DNA of 64,000 bases, taken from the NCBI GenBank assembly GCA_023078555.1, contig CM041199.1:11113226-11177225 (forward strand). The letters run 5' to 3'. Below are positions 10,824-24,952 of the stretch, piece by piece. How positions within the stretch are numbered: the stretch's first letter is position 1; every line of letters begins with the position of its first letter. The stretch is from Ulva prolifera (taxonomy: Eukaryota; Chlorophyta; Ulvophyceae; Ulvales; Ulvaceae). The notes beneath the pieces are model-generated. The model had not been told where the DNA came from. It saw only the letters and a list, made by a program, of their open reading frames with translations, and did no database searches. Both the position numbers and the translations under genes were made by a program.

Positions 10824-13478
10824 ATTGACTCGGTTGTAGCCACGCAACCCCCCGCGCAGCAAAAGGTACGTCGCCATCAACATTCCAAGATGTTGGGGGG
10901 TATGGGATGTCCATCATGCATTGCGTATTTTCTGCAGACACCATGGCGTGGTGTGGTGCAAAACTGCACACTTTCCACCAACCCATGTGAATGGACTTGG
11001 TTGTAGCCACGCAACCCCCCGCGCAGCAAAAGGTACGTCGCCATCAACATTCCAAGATGTTGGGGGGTATGGGATGTCCATCATTCATTGCATATTTGCT
11101 GCTGACTCCCAGGAGTGGCGTGGGGCAAAAGTGCACACTTTTCACCAACCATGTGAATGGACTTGGTTGTAGCCACGCAACCCCCCGCGCAGCAAATGGT
11201 ACGTCGCCATCAACATTCCAAGATTTTGGGGGGTATGGGATGTCCATCATTCATTGCATATTTGCTGCTGACTCCCAGGAGTGGCGTGGGGCAAAAGTGC
11301 ACACTTTTCACCAACCATGTGAATGGACTTGGCTATAGACAAGCATACCCCCGCGCACCATAGGGAAGTTGCCAGAAACATCCTTTGATTCTGAAAGATC
11401 TAGGACGTCAAGTATGCATTGCACAGTTGTTGCTAACTCCCAGGAGTGGCGTGGAACAAAAGTGCACACTTTTCACCAACCATGTGAATGGACTTGGTTG
11501 TAGCCACGCAACCCCCCGCGCAGCAAAAGGTACGTCGCCATCAACATTCCAAGATTTTGGGGGGTATGGGATGTCCATCATTCATTGCATATTTGCTGCT
11601 GACTCCCAGGAGTGGCGTGGGGCAAAAGTGCACACTTTTCACCAACCATGTGAATGGACTTGGCTATAGACAAGCATACCCCCGCGCACCATAGGGAAGT
11701 TGCCAGAAACATCCTTTGATTCTGAAAGATCTAGGACGTCAAGTATGCATTTCACAGTTGTTGCTAACTTCCAGGAGTGGCGTGGAACAAAAGTGCACAC
11801 TTTTCACCAACCATGTGAATGGACTTGGTTGTAGCCACGCAACCCCCCGCGCAGCAAAAGGTACGTCGCCATCAACATTCCAAGATGTTGGGGGGTATGG
11901 GATGTCCATCATTCATTGCGTATTTTCTGCAGACACCATGGAGTGGTGTAATGCAAAAGTGCACACTTTCCACCAACCCATGTGAATGGACTTGGTTGTA
12001 GCCACGCAACCCCCCGCGCATCAAAAGGTACGTCGCCATGAACATTCCAAGATGTTGGGGGGTATGGGATGATTATCGTTCATTGCATATTTGCTGCTGA
12101 CTCCCAGGAGTGGCGTGGGGCAAAAGTGCACACTTTTCACCAACCATGTGAATGGACTTGGCTATAGACAAGCATACCCCCGCGCACCATAGGGAAGTTG
12201 CCAGAAACATCCTTTGATTCTGAAAGATCTAGGACGTCAAGTATGCATTTCACAGTTGTTGCTAACTTCCAGGAGTGGCGTGGAACAAAAGTGCACACTT
12301 TTCACCAACCATGTGAATGGACTTGGTTGTAGCCACGCAACCCCCCGCGCAGCAAAAGGTACGTCGCCATCAACATTCCAAGATGTTGGGGGGTATGGGA
12401 TGTCCATCATTCATTGCGTATTTTCTGCAGACACCATGGAGTGGTGTGGTGCAAAAGTGCACACTTTCCACCAACCCATGTGAATGGACTTGGTTGTAGC
12501 CACGCAACCCCCCGCGCATCAAAAGGTACGTCGCCATGAACATTCCAAGATGTTGGGGGGTATGGGATGATTATCGTTCATTGCATATTTGCTGCTGACT
12601 CCCAGGAGTGGCGTGGGGCAAAAGTGCACACTTTTCACCAACCATGTGAATGGACTTGGTTGTAGCCGCGCAACCCCCCGCGCATGCAAAGGTACGTCGC
12701 CATGAACATTCCAAGATGTTGGGGGGTATGGGATGATTATCATTCATTGCATATTTGCTGCTGACTCCCAGGAGTGGCGTGGGGCAAAAGTGCACACTTT
12801 TCACCAACCATGTGAATGGACTTGGCTATAGACAAGCATACCCCCGCGCACCATAGGGAAGTTGCCAGAAACATCCTTTGATTCTGAAAGATCTAGGACG
12901 TCAAGTATGCATTTCACAGTTGTTGCTAACTTCCAGGAGTGGCGTGGAACAAAAGTGCACACTTTTCACCAACCATGTGAATGGACTTGGTTGTAGCCAC
13001 GCAACCCCCCGCGCAGCAAAAGGTACGTCGCCATCAACATTCCAAGATGTTGGGGGGTATGGGATGTCCATCATTCATTGCGTATTTTCTGCAGACACCA
13101 TGGAGTGGTGTAATGCAAAAGTGCACACTTTCCACCAACCCATGTGAATGGACTTGGTTGTAGCCACGCAACCCCCCGCGCATCAAAAGGTACGTCGCCA
13201 TGAACATTCCAAGATGTTGGGGGGTATGGGATGATTATCGTTCATTGCATATTTGCTGCTGACTCCCAGGAGTGGCGTGGGGCAAAAGTGCACACTTTTC
13301 ACCAACCATGTGAATGGACTTGGCTATAGACAAGCATACCCCCGCGCACCATAGGGAAGTTGCCAGAAACATCCTTTGATTCTGAAAGATCTAGGACGTC
13401 AAGTATGCATTGCACAGTTGTTGCTAACTCCCAGGAGTGGCGTGGAACAAAAGTGCACACTTTTCACCAACCATGTGA
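10824..13478 (+). repeat. HOR block: hexamer variant and A-Bg-C trimers
   Basis: 10824-11818 is A Bs Bs C Bs C (995 bp). 11819-12316 is A Bg C (498 bp), 12317-12980 is A Bg Bi C (664 bp) and 12981-13478 is A Bg C (498 bp). The stretch from 12981 to about 14309 matches 8664-9992 at an offset of 4317 bp, so a larger unit is hidden behind the short ones. Confidence 0.8.
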
Positions 13479-14779
13479 ATTGACTCGGTTGTAGCCACGC
13501 AACCCCCCGCGCAGCAAAAGGTACATCGCGATCAACATTCCAAGATGTTGGGGGGTATGGGATGATTATCATTCATTGCATATTTGCTGCTGACTCCCAG
13601 GAGTGGTGTGGTGCAAAAGTGCACACTTGCCACCAACCCATGTGAATGGACTTGGTTGTAGCCACGCAACCCCCCGCGCATCAAAAGGTACATCGCCATC
13701 AACATTCCAAGATGTTGGGGGGTATGGGATGTCCATCATTCATTGCGTATTTTCTGCAGACACCATGGAGTGGTGTGGTGCAAAAGTGCACACTTTCCAC
13801 CAACCCATGTGAATGGACTTGGTTGTAGCCACGCAACCCCCCGCGCATCAAAAGGTACGTCACCATGAACATTCCAAGATGTTGGGGGGTATGGGATGAT
13901 TATCGTTCATTGCATATTTGCTGCTGACTCCCAGGAGTGGCGTGGGGCAAAAGTGCACACTTTTCACCAACCATGTGAATGGACTTGGTTGTAGCCGCGC
14001 AACCCCCCGCGCATGAAAAGGTACGTCGCCATGAACATTCCAAGATGTTGGGGGGTATGGGATGATTATCATTCATTGCATATTTGCTGCTGACTCCCAG
14101 GAGTGGCGTGGGGCAAAAGTGCACACTTTTCACCAACCATGTGAATGGACTTGGCTATAGACAAGCATACCCCCGCGCACCATAGGGAAGTTGCCAGAAA
14201 CATCCTTTGATTCTGAAAGATCTAGGACGTCAAGTATGCATTTCACAGTTGTTGCTAACTTCCAGGAGTGGCGTGGAACAAAAGTGCACAATTTTCACCA
14301 ACCATGTGAATGGACTTGGTTGTAGCCACGCAACCCCCCGCGCAGCAAAAGGTACGTCGCCATCAACATTCCAAGATGTTGGGGGGTATGGGATGTCCAT
14401 CATTCATTGCGTATTTTCTGCAGACACCATGGAGTGGTGTAATGCAAAAGTGCACACTTTCCACCAACCCATGTGAACAGACTTGGTTGCAGCCACGCAA
14501 CCCCCCGCACATCAAAGGTACGATGACATGAACATTCCAAGATGTTGGGGGGCATGGGATGTCCATCATTCATTGCGTATTTTCTGCAGACACCATGGAG
14601 TGGTGTGGTGCAAAAGTGCACACTTTCCACCAACCCATGTGAAAAGACTTGGTTGTAGCCACGCAACCCCCCGCGCAGCAAAAGGTACGTTGCCATCAAC
14701 ATTCCAAGATGTTGGGGGGTATGGGATGTCCATCATTCATTGCGTATTTTCTGCAGACACCATGGCGTGGTGTGGTGCA

Positions 14780-14793
14780 AAAGTGTACACTTT
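14780..14793 (+). repeat. Perfect 14-bp palindrome (variant of the GTGCAC dyad)
   Basis: AAAGTGTACACTTT is its own reverse complement. The usual form is AAAGTGCACACTTT, an inverted repeat with a CA centre. The same variant occurs at 15447-15460, 39571-39584 and in many A monomers between 39 and 50 kb and after 56 kb. Confidence 0.93.
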
Positions 14794-14976
14794 CCACCAA
14801 CCCATGTGAATGGACTTGGTTGTAGCCACGCAACCCCCCGCGCATCAAAAGGTACATCGCCATCAACATTCCAAGATGTTGGGGGGTATGGGATGTCCAT
14901 CATTCATTGCGCATTTTCTTCAGACACCATGGAGTGGTGTGGTGCAAAAGTGCACACTTTCCACCAACCCATGTGA

Positions 14977-15143
14977 ATGGACTTGGTTGTAGCCACGCAA
15001 CCCCCCGCGCATCAAAAGGTACATCGCCATCAACATTCCAAGATGTTGGGGGGTATGGGATGATTATCGTTCATTGCATATTTTCTGCAGACACCATGGA
15101 GTGGTGTAATGCAAAAGTGCACACTTTCCACCAACCCATGTGA
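14977..15143 (+). repeat. Chimeric monomer Bg/A
   Basis: The front reads GATTATCGTTCATTGCATA as in Bg. It then continues TTTTCTGCAGACACC with the TAATGC mark as in A. The switch lies in the TTGCATA/TATTTT overlap near 15080. It is 167 bp because the A end is present. This is the only clear Bg-to-TAATGC-A junction I saw. Confidence 0.8.
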
Positions 15144-15998
15144 ACGGACTTGGTTGCAGCCACGCAACCCCCCGCACATCAAAGGTACGATGACATGAAC
15201 ATTCCAAGATGTTGGGGGGCATGGGATGTCCATCATTCATTGCGTATTTTCTGCAGACACCATGGAGTGGTGTGGTGCAAAAGTGCACACTTTCCACCAA
15301 CCCATGTGAATGGACTTGGTTGTAGCCACGCAACCCCCCGCGCATCAAAAGGTACGTCGACATGAACATTCAAAGATGTTGGGGGGTATGGGATGTCCAT
15401 CATTCATTGCGTATTTTCTGCAGACACCATGGCGTGGTGTGGTGCAAAAGTGTACACTTTCCACCAACCCATGTGAATGGACTTGGTTGTAGCCACGCAA
15501 CCCCCCGCGCATCAAAAGGTACATCGCCATCAACATTCCAAGATGTTGGGGGGTATGGGATGTCCATCATTCATTGCGCATTTTCTGCAGACACCATGGA
15601 GTGGTGTGGTGCAAAAGTGCACACTTTCCACCAACCCATGTGAATGGACTTGGTTGTAGCCACGCAACCCCCCGCGCATCAAAAGGTACGTCGCCATGAA
15701 CATTCCAAGATGTTGGGGGGTATGGGATGATTATCGTTCATTGCATATTTGCTGCTGACTCCCAGGAGTGGCGTGGGGCAAAAGTGCACACTTTTCACCA
15801 ACCATGTGAATGGACTTGGTTGTAGCCACGCAACCCCCCGCGCATCAAAAGGTACGTCGCCATGAACATTCCAAGATGTTAGGGGTATGGGATGATTATC
15901 GTTCATTGCATATTTGCTGCTGACTCCCAGGAGTGGCGTGGGGCAAAAGTGCACACTTTTCACCAACCATGTGAATGGACTTGGTTGTAGCCACGCAA

Positions 15999-16007
15999 CC
16001 CCCCCCC
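15999..16007 (+). repeat. Expanded C9 tract in a Bi monomer
   Basis: The C tract that is normally C6 is C9 here, lengthening this monomer to 169 bp. The neighbouring sequence is otherwise regular. Confidence 0.9.
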
Positions 16008-16143
16008 GCGCATGAAAAGGTACGTCGCCATGAACATTCCAAGATGTTGGGGGGTATGGGATGATTATCATTCATTGCATATTTGCTGGTGACTCCCAGG
16101 AGTGGCGTGGGGCAAAAGTGCACACTTTTCACCAACCATGTGA

Positions 16144-18055
16144 ATGGACTTGGCTATAGACAAGCATACCCCCGCGCACCATAGGGAAGTTGCCAGAAAC
16201 ATCCTTTGATTCTGAAAGATCTAGGACGTCAAGTATGCATTGCACAGTTGTTGCTAACTCCCAGGAGTGGCGTGGAACAAAAGTGCACACTTTTCACCAA
16301 CCATGTGAATGGACTTGGTTGTAGCCACGCAACCCCCCGCGCAGCAAAAGGTACGTCGCCATCAACATTCCAGGATTTTGGGGGGTATGGGATGTCCATC
16401 ATTCATTGCGTATTTTCTGCAGACACCATGGAGTGGTGTGGTGCAAAAGTGCACACTTTCCACCAACCCATGTGAATGGACTTGGTTGTAGCCACGCAAC
16501 CCCCCGCGCATCAAAAGGTACGTCGCCATGAACATTCCAAGATGTTGGGGGGTATGGGATGATTATCGTTCATTGCATATTTGCTGCTGACTCCCAGGAG
16601 TGGCGTGGGGCAAAAGTGCACACTTTTCACCAACCATGTGAATGGACTTGGTTGTAGCCACGCAACCCCCCGCGCATGAAAAGGTACGTCGCCATGAACA
16701 TTCCAAGATGTTGGGGGGTATGGGATGATTATCATTCATTGCATATTTGCTGCTGACTCCCAGGAGTGGCGTGGGGCAAAAGTGCACACTTTTCACCAAC
16801 CATGTGAATGGACTTGGCTATAGACAAGCATACCCCCGCGCACCATAGGGAAGTTGCCAGAAACATCCTCTGATTCTGAAAGATCTAGGACGTCAAGTAT
16901 GCATTTCACAGTTGTTGCTAACTTCCAGGAGTGGCGTGGAACAAAAGTGCACACTTTTCACCAACCATGTGAATGGACTTGGTTGTAGCCACGCAACCCC
17001 CCGCGCAGCAAAAGGTACGTCGCCATCAACATTCCAAGATGTTGGGGGGTATGGGATGTCCATCATTCATTGCGTATTTTCTGCAGACACCATGGAGTGG
17101 TGTAATGCAAAAGTGCACACTTTCCACCAACCCATGTGAACGGACTTGGTTGCAGCCACGCAACCCCCCGCACATCAAAGGTACGATGACATGAACATTC
17201 CAAGATGTTGGGGGGTATGGGATGTCCATCATTCATTGCGTATTTTCTGCAGACACCATGGAGTGGTGTAATGCAAAAGTGCACACTTTCCACCAACCCA
17301 TGTGAACGGACTTGGTTGCAGCCACGCAACCCCCCGCACATCAAAGGTACGACTACATGAACATTCCAAGATGTTGGGGGGCATGGGATGTCCATCATTC
17401 ATTGCGTATTTTCTGCAGACACCATGGAGTGGTGTGGTGCAAAAGTGCACACTTTCCACCAACCCATGTGAATGGACTTGGTTGTAGCCAAGCAACCCCC
17501 CGCGCATCAAAAGGTACGTCGCCATGAACATTCAAAGATGTTGGGGGGTATGAGATGTCCATCATTCATTGCGTATTTTCTGCAGACACCATGGAGTGGT
17601 GTGGTGCAAAAATGCACACTTTCCACCAACCCATGTGAATGGACTTGGTTGTAGCCACGCAACCCCCCGCGCAGCAAAAGGTACGTTGCCATCAACATTC
17701 TAAGATGTTGGGGGGTATGGGATGTTCATCATTCATTGCGTATTTTCTGCAGACACCATGGAGTGGTGTGGTGCAAAAGTGCACACTTTCCACCAACCCA
17801 TGTGAATGGACTTGGTTGTAGCCACGCAACCCCCCGCGCATCAAAAGGTACGTCCCCATGAAGATTCCAAGATGTTGGGGGGTATGAGATGATTATCGTT
17901 CATTGCATATTTGCTGCTGACTCCCAGGAGTGGCGTGGGGCAAAAGTGCACACTTTTCACCAACCATGTGAATGGACTTGGTTGTAGCCACGCAACCCCC
18001 CGCGCATCAAAAGGTACGTCGCCATGAACATTCCAAGATGTTAGGGGTATGGGAT
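16144..18055 (+). repeat. HOR block leading into the 21-mer
   Basis: C A Bg Bi C, then A monomers at 16973, 17140, 17306, 17472 and 17639, followed by Bg (17806) and shortened Bg (17972). The five-A run with GTTGCAG, CCAAGCAACC and GTATGAGATG marks recurs at 19466-20298 (offset 2493 bp) and 22957-23789, so this is an incomplete copy of part of the following 21-mer. Confidence 0.78.
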
Positions 18056-21000
18056 GATTATCGTTCATTGCATATTTGCTGCTGACTCCCAGGAGTGGCG
18101 TGGGGCAAAAGTGCACACTTTTCACCAACCATGTGAATGGACTTGGTTGTAGCCACGCAACCCCCCGCGCATGAAAAGGTACGTCGCCATGAACATTCCA
18201 AGATGTTGGGGGGTATGGGATGATTATCATTCATTGCATATTTGCTGCTGACTCCCAGGAGTGGCGTGGGGCAAAAGTGCACACTTTTCACCAACCATGT
18301 GAATGGACTTGGCTATAGACAAGCATACCCCCGCGCACCATAGGGAAGTTGCCAGAAACATCCTCTGATTCTGAAAGATCTAGGACGTCAAGTATGCATT
18401 TCACAGTTGTTGCTAACTTCCAGGAGTGGCGTGGAACAAAAGTGCACACTTTTCACCAACCATGTGAATGGACTTGGTTGTAGCCACGCAACCCCCCGCG
18501 CAGCAAAAGGTACGTCGCCATCAACATTCCAAGATGTTGGGGGGTATGGGATGTCCATCATTCATTGCGTATTTTCTGCAGACACCATGGAGTGGTGTAA
18601 TGCAAAAGTGCACACTTTCCACCAACCCATGTGAACGGACTTGGTTGCAGCCACGCAACCCCCCGCACATCAAAAGGTACATCGCGATCAACATTCCAAG
18701 ATGTTGGGGGGTATGGGATGATTATCATTCATTGCATATTTGCTGCTGACTCCCAGGAGTGGTGTGGTGCAAAAGTGCACACTTGCCACCAACCCATGTG
18801 AATGGACTTGGTTGTAGCCACGCAACCCCCCGCGCATCAAAAGGTACATCGCCATCAACATTCCAAGATGTTGGGGGGTATGGGATGTCCATCATTCATT
18901 GCGTATTTTCTGCAGACACCATGGAGTGGTGTGGTGCAAAAGTGCACACTTTCCACCAACCCATGTGAATGGACTTGGTTGTAGCCACGCAACCCCCCGC
19001 GCATCAAAAGGTACGTCGCCATGAACATTCCAAGATGTTGGGGGGTATGGGATGATTATCGTTCATTGCATATTTGCTGCTGACTCCCAGGAGTGGCGTG
19101 GGGCAAAAGTGCACACTTTTCACCAACCATGTGAATGGACTTGGTTGTAGCCACGCAACCCCCCGCGCATGAAAAGGTACGTCGCCATGAACATTCCAAG
19201 ATGTTGGGGGGTATGGGATGATTATCATTCATTGCATATTTGCTGCTGACTCCCAGGAGTGGCGTGGGGCAAAAGTGCACACTTTTCACCAACCATGTGA
19301 ATGGACTTGGCTATAGACAAGCATACCCCCGCGCACCATAGGGAAGTTGCCAGAAACATCCTCTGATTCTGAAAGATCTAGGACGTCAAGTATGCATTTC
19401 ACAGTTGTTGCTAACTTCCAGGAGTGGCGTGGAACAAAAGTGCACACTTTTCACCAACCATGTGAATGGACTTGGTTGTAGCCACGCAACCCCCCGCGCA
19501 GCAAAAGGTACGTCGCCATCAACATTCCAAGATGTTGGGGGGTATGGGATGTCCATCATTCATTGCGTATTTTCTGCAGACACCATGGAGTGGTGTAATG
19601 CAAAAGTGCACACTTTCCACCAACCCATGTGAACGGACTTGGTTGCAGCCACGCAACCCCCCGCACATCAAAGGTACGATGACATGAACATTCCAAGATG
19701 TTGGGGGGTATGGGATGTCCATCATTCATTGCGTATTTTCTGCAGACACCATGGAGTGGTGTAATGCAAAAGTGCACACTTTCCACCAACCCATGTGAAC
19801 GGACTTGGTTGCAGCCACGCAACCCCCCGCACATCAAAGGTACGACTACATGAACATTCCAAGATGTTGGGGGGCATGGGATGTCCATCATTCATTGCGT
19901 ATTTTCTGCAGACACCATGGAGTGGTGTGGTGCAAAAGTGCACACTTTCCACCAACCCATGTGAATGGACTTGGTTGTAGCCAAGCAACCCCCCGCGCAT
20001 CAAAAGGTACGTCGCCATGAACATTCAAAGATGTTGGGGGGTATGAGATGTCCATCATTCATTGCGTATTTTCTGCAGACACCATGGAGTGGTGTGGTGC
20101 AAAAATGCACACTTTCCACCAACCCATGTGAATGGACTTGGTTGTAGCCACGCAACCCCCCGCGCAGCAAAAGGTACGTTGCCATCAACATTCTAAGATG
20201 TTGGGGGGTATGGGATGTCCATCATTCATTGCGTATTTTCTGCAGACACCATGGAGTGGTGTGGTGCAAAAGTGCACACTTTCCACCAACCCATGTGAAT
20301 GGACTTGGTTGTAGCCACGCAACCCCCCGCGCATCAAAAGGTACGTCCCCATGAACATTCCAAGATGTTGGGGGGTATGAGATGATTATCGTTCATTGCA
20401 TATTTGCTGCTGACTCCCAGGAGTGGCGTGGGGCAAAAGTGCACACTTTTCACCAACCATGTGAATGGACTTGGTTGTAGCCACGCAACCCCCCGCGCAT
20501 CAAAAGGTACGTCGCCATGAACATTCCAAGATGTTAGGGGTATGGGATGATTATCGTTCATTGCATATTTGCTGCTGACTCCCAGGAGTGGCGTGGGGCA
20601 AAAGTGCACACTTTTCACCAACCATGTGAATGGACTTGGTTGTAGCCACGCAACCCCCCGCGCATGAAAAGGTACGTCGCCATGAACATTCCAAGATGTT
20701 GGGGGGTATGGGATGATTATCATTCATTGCATATTTGCTGGTGACTCCCAGGAGTGGCGTGGGGCAAAAGTGCACACTTTTCACCAACCATGTGAATGGA
20801 CTTGGCTACAGACAAGCATACCCCCGCGCACCATAGGGAAGTTGCCAGAAACATCCTTTGATTCTGAAAGATCTAGGACGTCAAGTATGCATTGCACAGT
20901 TGTTGCTAACTCCCAGGAGTGGCGTGGAACAAAAGTGCACACTTTTCACCAACCATTTGAATGGACTTGGTTGTAGCCACGCAACCCCCCGCGCAGCAAA

Positions 21001-24000
21001 AGGTACGTCGCCATCAACATTCCAAGATTTTGGGGGGTATGGGATGTCCATCATTCATTGCGTATTTTCTGCAGACACCATGGCGTGGTGTGGTGCAAAA
21101 GTGCACACTTTCCACCAACCCATGTGAATGGACTTGGTTGTAGCCACGCAACCCCCCGCGCAGCAAAAGGTACATCGCGATCAACATTCCAAGATGTTGG
21201 GGGGTATGGGATGATTATCATTCATTGCATATTTGCTGCTGACTCCCAGGAGTGGTGTGGTGCAAAAGTGCACACTTGCCACCAACCCATGTGAATGGAC
21301 TTGGTTGTAGCCACGCAACCCCCCGCGCATCAAAAGGTACATCGCCATCAACATTTCAAGATGTTGGGGGGTATGGGATGTCCATCATTCATTGCGTATT
21401 TTCTGCAGACACCATGGAGTGGTGTGGTGCAAAAGTGCACACTTTCCACCAACCCATGTGAATGGACTTGGTTGTAGCCACGCAACCCCCCGCGCATCAA
21501 AAGGTACGTCGCCATGAACATTCCAAGATGTTGGGGGGTATGGGATTATTATCGTTCATTGCATATTTGCTGCTGACTCCCAGGAGTGGCGTGGGGCAAA
21601 AGTGCACACTTTTCACCAACCATGTGAATGGACTTGGTTGTAGCCACGCAACCCCCCGCGCATGAAAAGGTACGTCGCCATGAACATTCCAAGATGTTGG
21701 GGGGTATGGGATGATTATCATTCATTGCATATTTGCTGCTGACTCCCAGGAGTGGCGTGGGGCAAAAGTGCACACTTTTCACCAACCATGTGAATGGACT
21801 TGGCTATAGACAAGCATACCCCCGCGCACCATAGGGAAGTTGCCAGAAACATCCTCTGATTCTGAAAGATCTAGGACGTCAAGTATGCATTTCACAGTTG
21901 TTGCTAACTTCCAGGAGTGGCGTGGAACAAAAGTGCACACTTTTCACCAACCATGTGAATGGACTTGGTTGTAGCCACGCAACCCCCCGCGCAGCAAAAG
22001 GTACGTCGCCATCAACATTCCAAGATGTTGGGGGGTATGGGATGTCCATCATTCATTGCGTATTTTCTGCAGACACCATGGAGTGGTGTAATGCAAAAGT
22101 GCACACTTTCCACCAACCCATGTGAACGGACTTGGTTGCAGCCACGCAACCCCCCGCACATCAAAAGGTACATCGCGATCAACATTCCAAGATGTTGGGG
22201 GGTATGGGATGATTATCATTCATTGCATATTTGCTGCTGACTCCCAGGAGTGGTGTGGTGCAAAAGTGCACACTTGCCACCAACCCATGTGAATGGACTT
22301 GGTTGTAGCCACGCAACCCCCCGCGCATCAAAAGGTACATCGCCATCAACATTCCAAGATGTTGGGGGGTATGGGATGTCCATCATTCATTGCGTATTTT
22401 CTGCAGACACCATGGAGTGGTGTGGTGCAAAAGTGCACACTTTCCACCAACCCATGTGAATGGACTTGGTTGTAGCCACGCAACCCCCCGCGCATCAAAA
22501 GGTACGTCGCCATGAACATTCCAAGATGTTGGGGGGTATGGGATGATTATCGTTCATTGCATATTTGCTGCTGACTCCCAGGAGTGGCGTGGGGCAAAAG
22601 TGCACACTTTTCACCAACCATGTGAATGGACTTGGTTGTAGCCACGCAACCCCCCGCGCATGAAAAGGTACGTCGCCATGAACATTCCAAGATGTTGGGG
22701 GGTATGGGATGATTATCATTCATTGCATATTTGCTGCTGACTCCCAGGAGTGGCGTGGGGCAAAAGTGCACACTTTTCACCAACCATGTGAATGGACTTG
22801 GCTATAGACAAGCATACCCCCGCGCACCATAGGGAAGTTGCCAGAAACATCCTCTGATTCTGAAAGATCTAGGACGTCAAGTATGCATTTCACAGTTGTT
22901 GCTAACTTCCAGGAGTGGCGTGGAACAAAAGTGCACACTTTTCACCAACCATGTGAATGGACTTGGTTGTAGCCACGCAACCCCCCGCGCAGCAAAAGGT
23001 ACGTCGCCATCAACATTCCAAGATGTTGGGGGGTATGGGATGTCCATCATTCATTGCGTATTTTCTGCAGACACCATGGAGTGGTGTAATGCAAAAGTGC
23101 ACACTTTCCACCAACCCATGTGAACGGACTTGGTTGCAGCCACGCAACCCCCCGCACATCAAAGGTACGATGACATGAACATTCCAAGATGTTGGGGGGT
23201 ATGGGATGTCCATCATTCATTGCGTATTTTCTGCAGACACCATGGAGTGGTGTAATGCAAAAGTGCACACTTTCCACCAACCCATGTGAACGGACTTGGT
23301 TGCAGCCACGCAACCCCCCGCACATCAAAGGTACGACTACATGAACATTCCAAGATGTTGGGGGGCATGGGATGTCCATCATTCATTGCGTATTTTCTGC
23401 AGACACCATGGAGTGGTGTGGTGCAAAAGTGCACACTTTCCACCAACCCATGTGAATGGACTTGGTTGTAGCCAAGCAACCCCCCGCGCATCAAAAGGTA
23501 CGTCGCCATGAACATTCAAAGATGTTGGGGGGTATGAGATGTCCATCATTCATTGCGTATTTTCTGCAGACACCATGGAGTGGTGTGGTGCAAAAATGCA
23601 CACTTTCCACCAACCCATGTGAATGGACTTGGTTGTAGCCACGCAACCCCCCGCGCAGCAAAAGGTACGTTGCCATCAACATTCTAAGATGTTGGGGGGT
23701 ATGGGATGTCCATCATTCATTGCGTATTTTCTGCAGACACCATGGAGTGGTGTGGTGCAAAAGTGCACACTTTCCACCAACCCATGTGAATGGACTTGGT
23801 TGTAGCCACGCAACCCCCCGCGCATCAAAAGGTACGTCCCCATGAACATTCCAAGATGTTGGGGGGTATGAGATGATTATCGTTCATTGCATATTTGCTG
23901 CTGACTCCCAGGAGTGGCGTGGGGCAAAAGTGCACACTTTTCACCAACCATGTGAATGGACTTGGTTGTAGCCACGCAACCCCCCGCGCATCAAAAGGTA

Positions 24001-24952
24001 CGTCGCCATGAACATTCCAAGATGTTAGGGGTATGGGATGATTATCGTTCATTGCATATTTGCTGCTGACTCCCAGGAGTGGCGTGGGGCAAAAGTGCAC
24101 ACTTTTCACCAACCATGTGAATGGACTTGGTTGTAGCCACGCAACCCCCCGCGCATGAAAAGGTACGTCGCCATGAACATTCCAAGATGTTGGGGGGTAT
24201 GGGATGATTATCATTCATTGCATATTTGCTGGTGACTCCCAGGAGTGGCGTGGGGCAAAAGTGCACACTTTTCACCAACCATGTGAATGGACTTGGCTAC
24301 AGACAAGCATACCCCCGCGCACCATAGGGAAGTTGCCAGAAACATCCTTTGATTCTGAAAGATCTAGGACGTCAAGTATGCATTGCACAGTTGTTGCTAA
24401 CTCCCAGGAGTGGCGTGGAACAAAAGTGCACACTTTTCACCAACCATTTGAATGGACTTGGTTGTAGCCACGCAACCCCCCGCGCAGCAAAAGGTACGTC
24501 GCCATCAACATTCCAAGATTTTGGGGGGTATGGGATGTCCATCATTCATTGCGTATTTTCTGCAGACACCATGGCGTGGTGTGGTGCAAAAGTGCACACT
24601 TTCCACCAACCCATGTGAATGGACTTGGTTGTAGCCACGCAACCCCCCGCGCAGCAAAAGGTACATCGCGATCAACATTCCAAGATGTTGGGGGGTATGG
24701 GATGATTATCATTCATTGCATATTTGCTGCTGACTCCCAGGAGTGGTGTGGTGCAAAAGTGCACACTTGCCACCAACCCATGTGAATGGACTTGGTTGTA
24801 GCCACGCAACCCCCCGCGCATCAAAAGGTACATCGCCATCAACATTTCAAGATGTTGGGGGGTATGGGATGTCCATCATTCATTGCGTATTTTCTGCAGA
24901 CACCATGGAGTGGTGTGGTGCAAAAGTGCACACTTTCCACCAACCCATGTGA
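18056..24952 (+). repeat. HOR block: 21-mer, 3491-bp period, almost two copies
   Basis: Landmarks repeat at a constant 3491-bp offset: 18468/21959, 18802/22293, 19965/23456, 20796/24287, 21128/24619 and 21295/24786. Rare marks are shared by both copies, including GGCTACAGAC near 20805/24296, CCATTTGAATGG near 20953/24444 and AACATTTCAAG near 21350/24841. Copy 1 starts near 18056. Copy 2 stops at 24952, where the next monomer is of a different type. The high similarity implies recent duplication or, less likely, an assembly duplication. Confidence 0.84.

Larger units (their letters stand above)
13479..16143 (+). repeat. HOR block: one pentamer then mosaic A-rich stretch
   Basis: D A Bg Bi C at 13479-14309, then A monomers at 14310, 14477, 14643 and 14810, a B/A chimera at 14977, A at 15144, 15310 and 15477, Bg at 15644, a shortened Bg (GTTAGGGGTATGG) at 15810 and Bi at 15975. 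Two A monomers carry CACATCAAAGG (one A fewer, 166 bp). The Bi at 15975 has a C9 tract and is 169 bp long. Confidence 0.78.
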
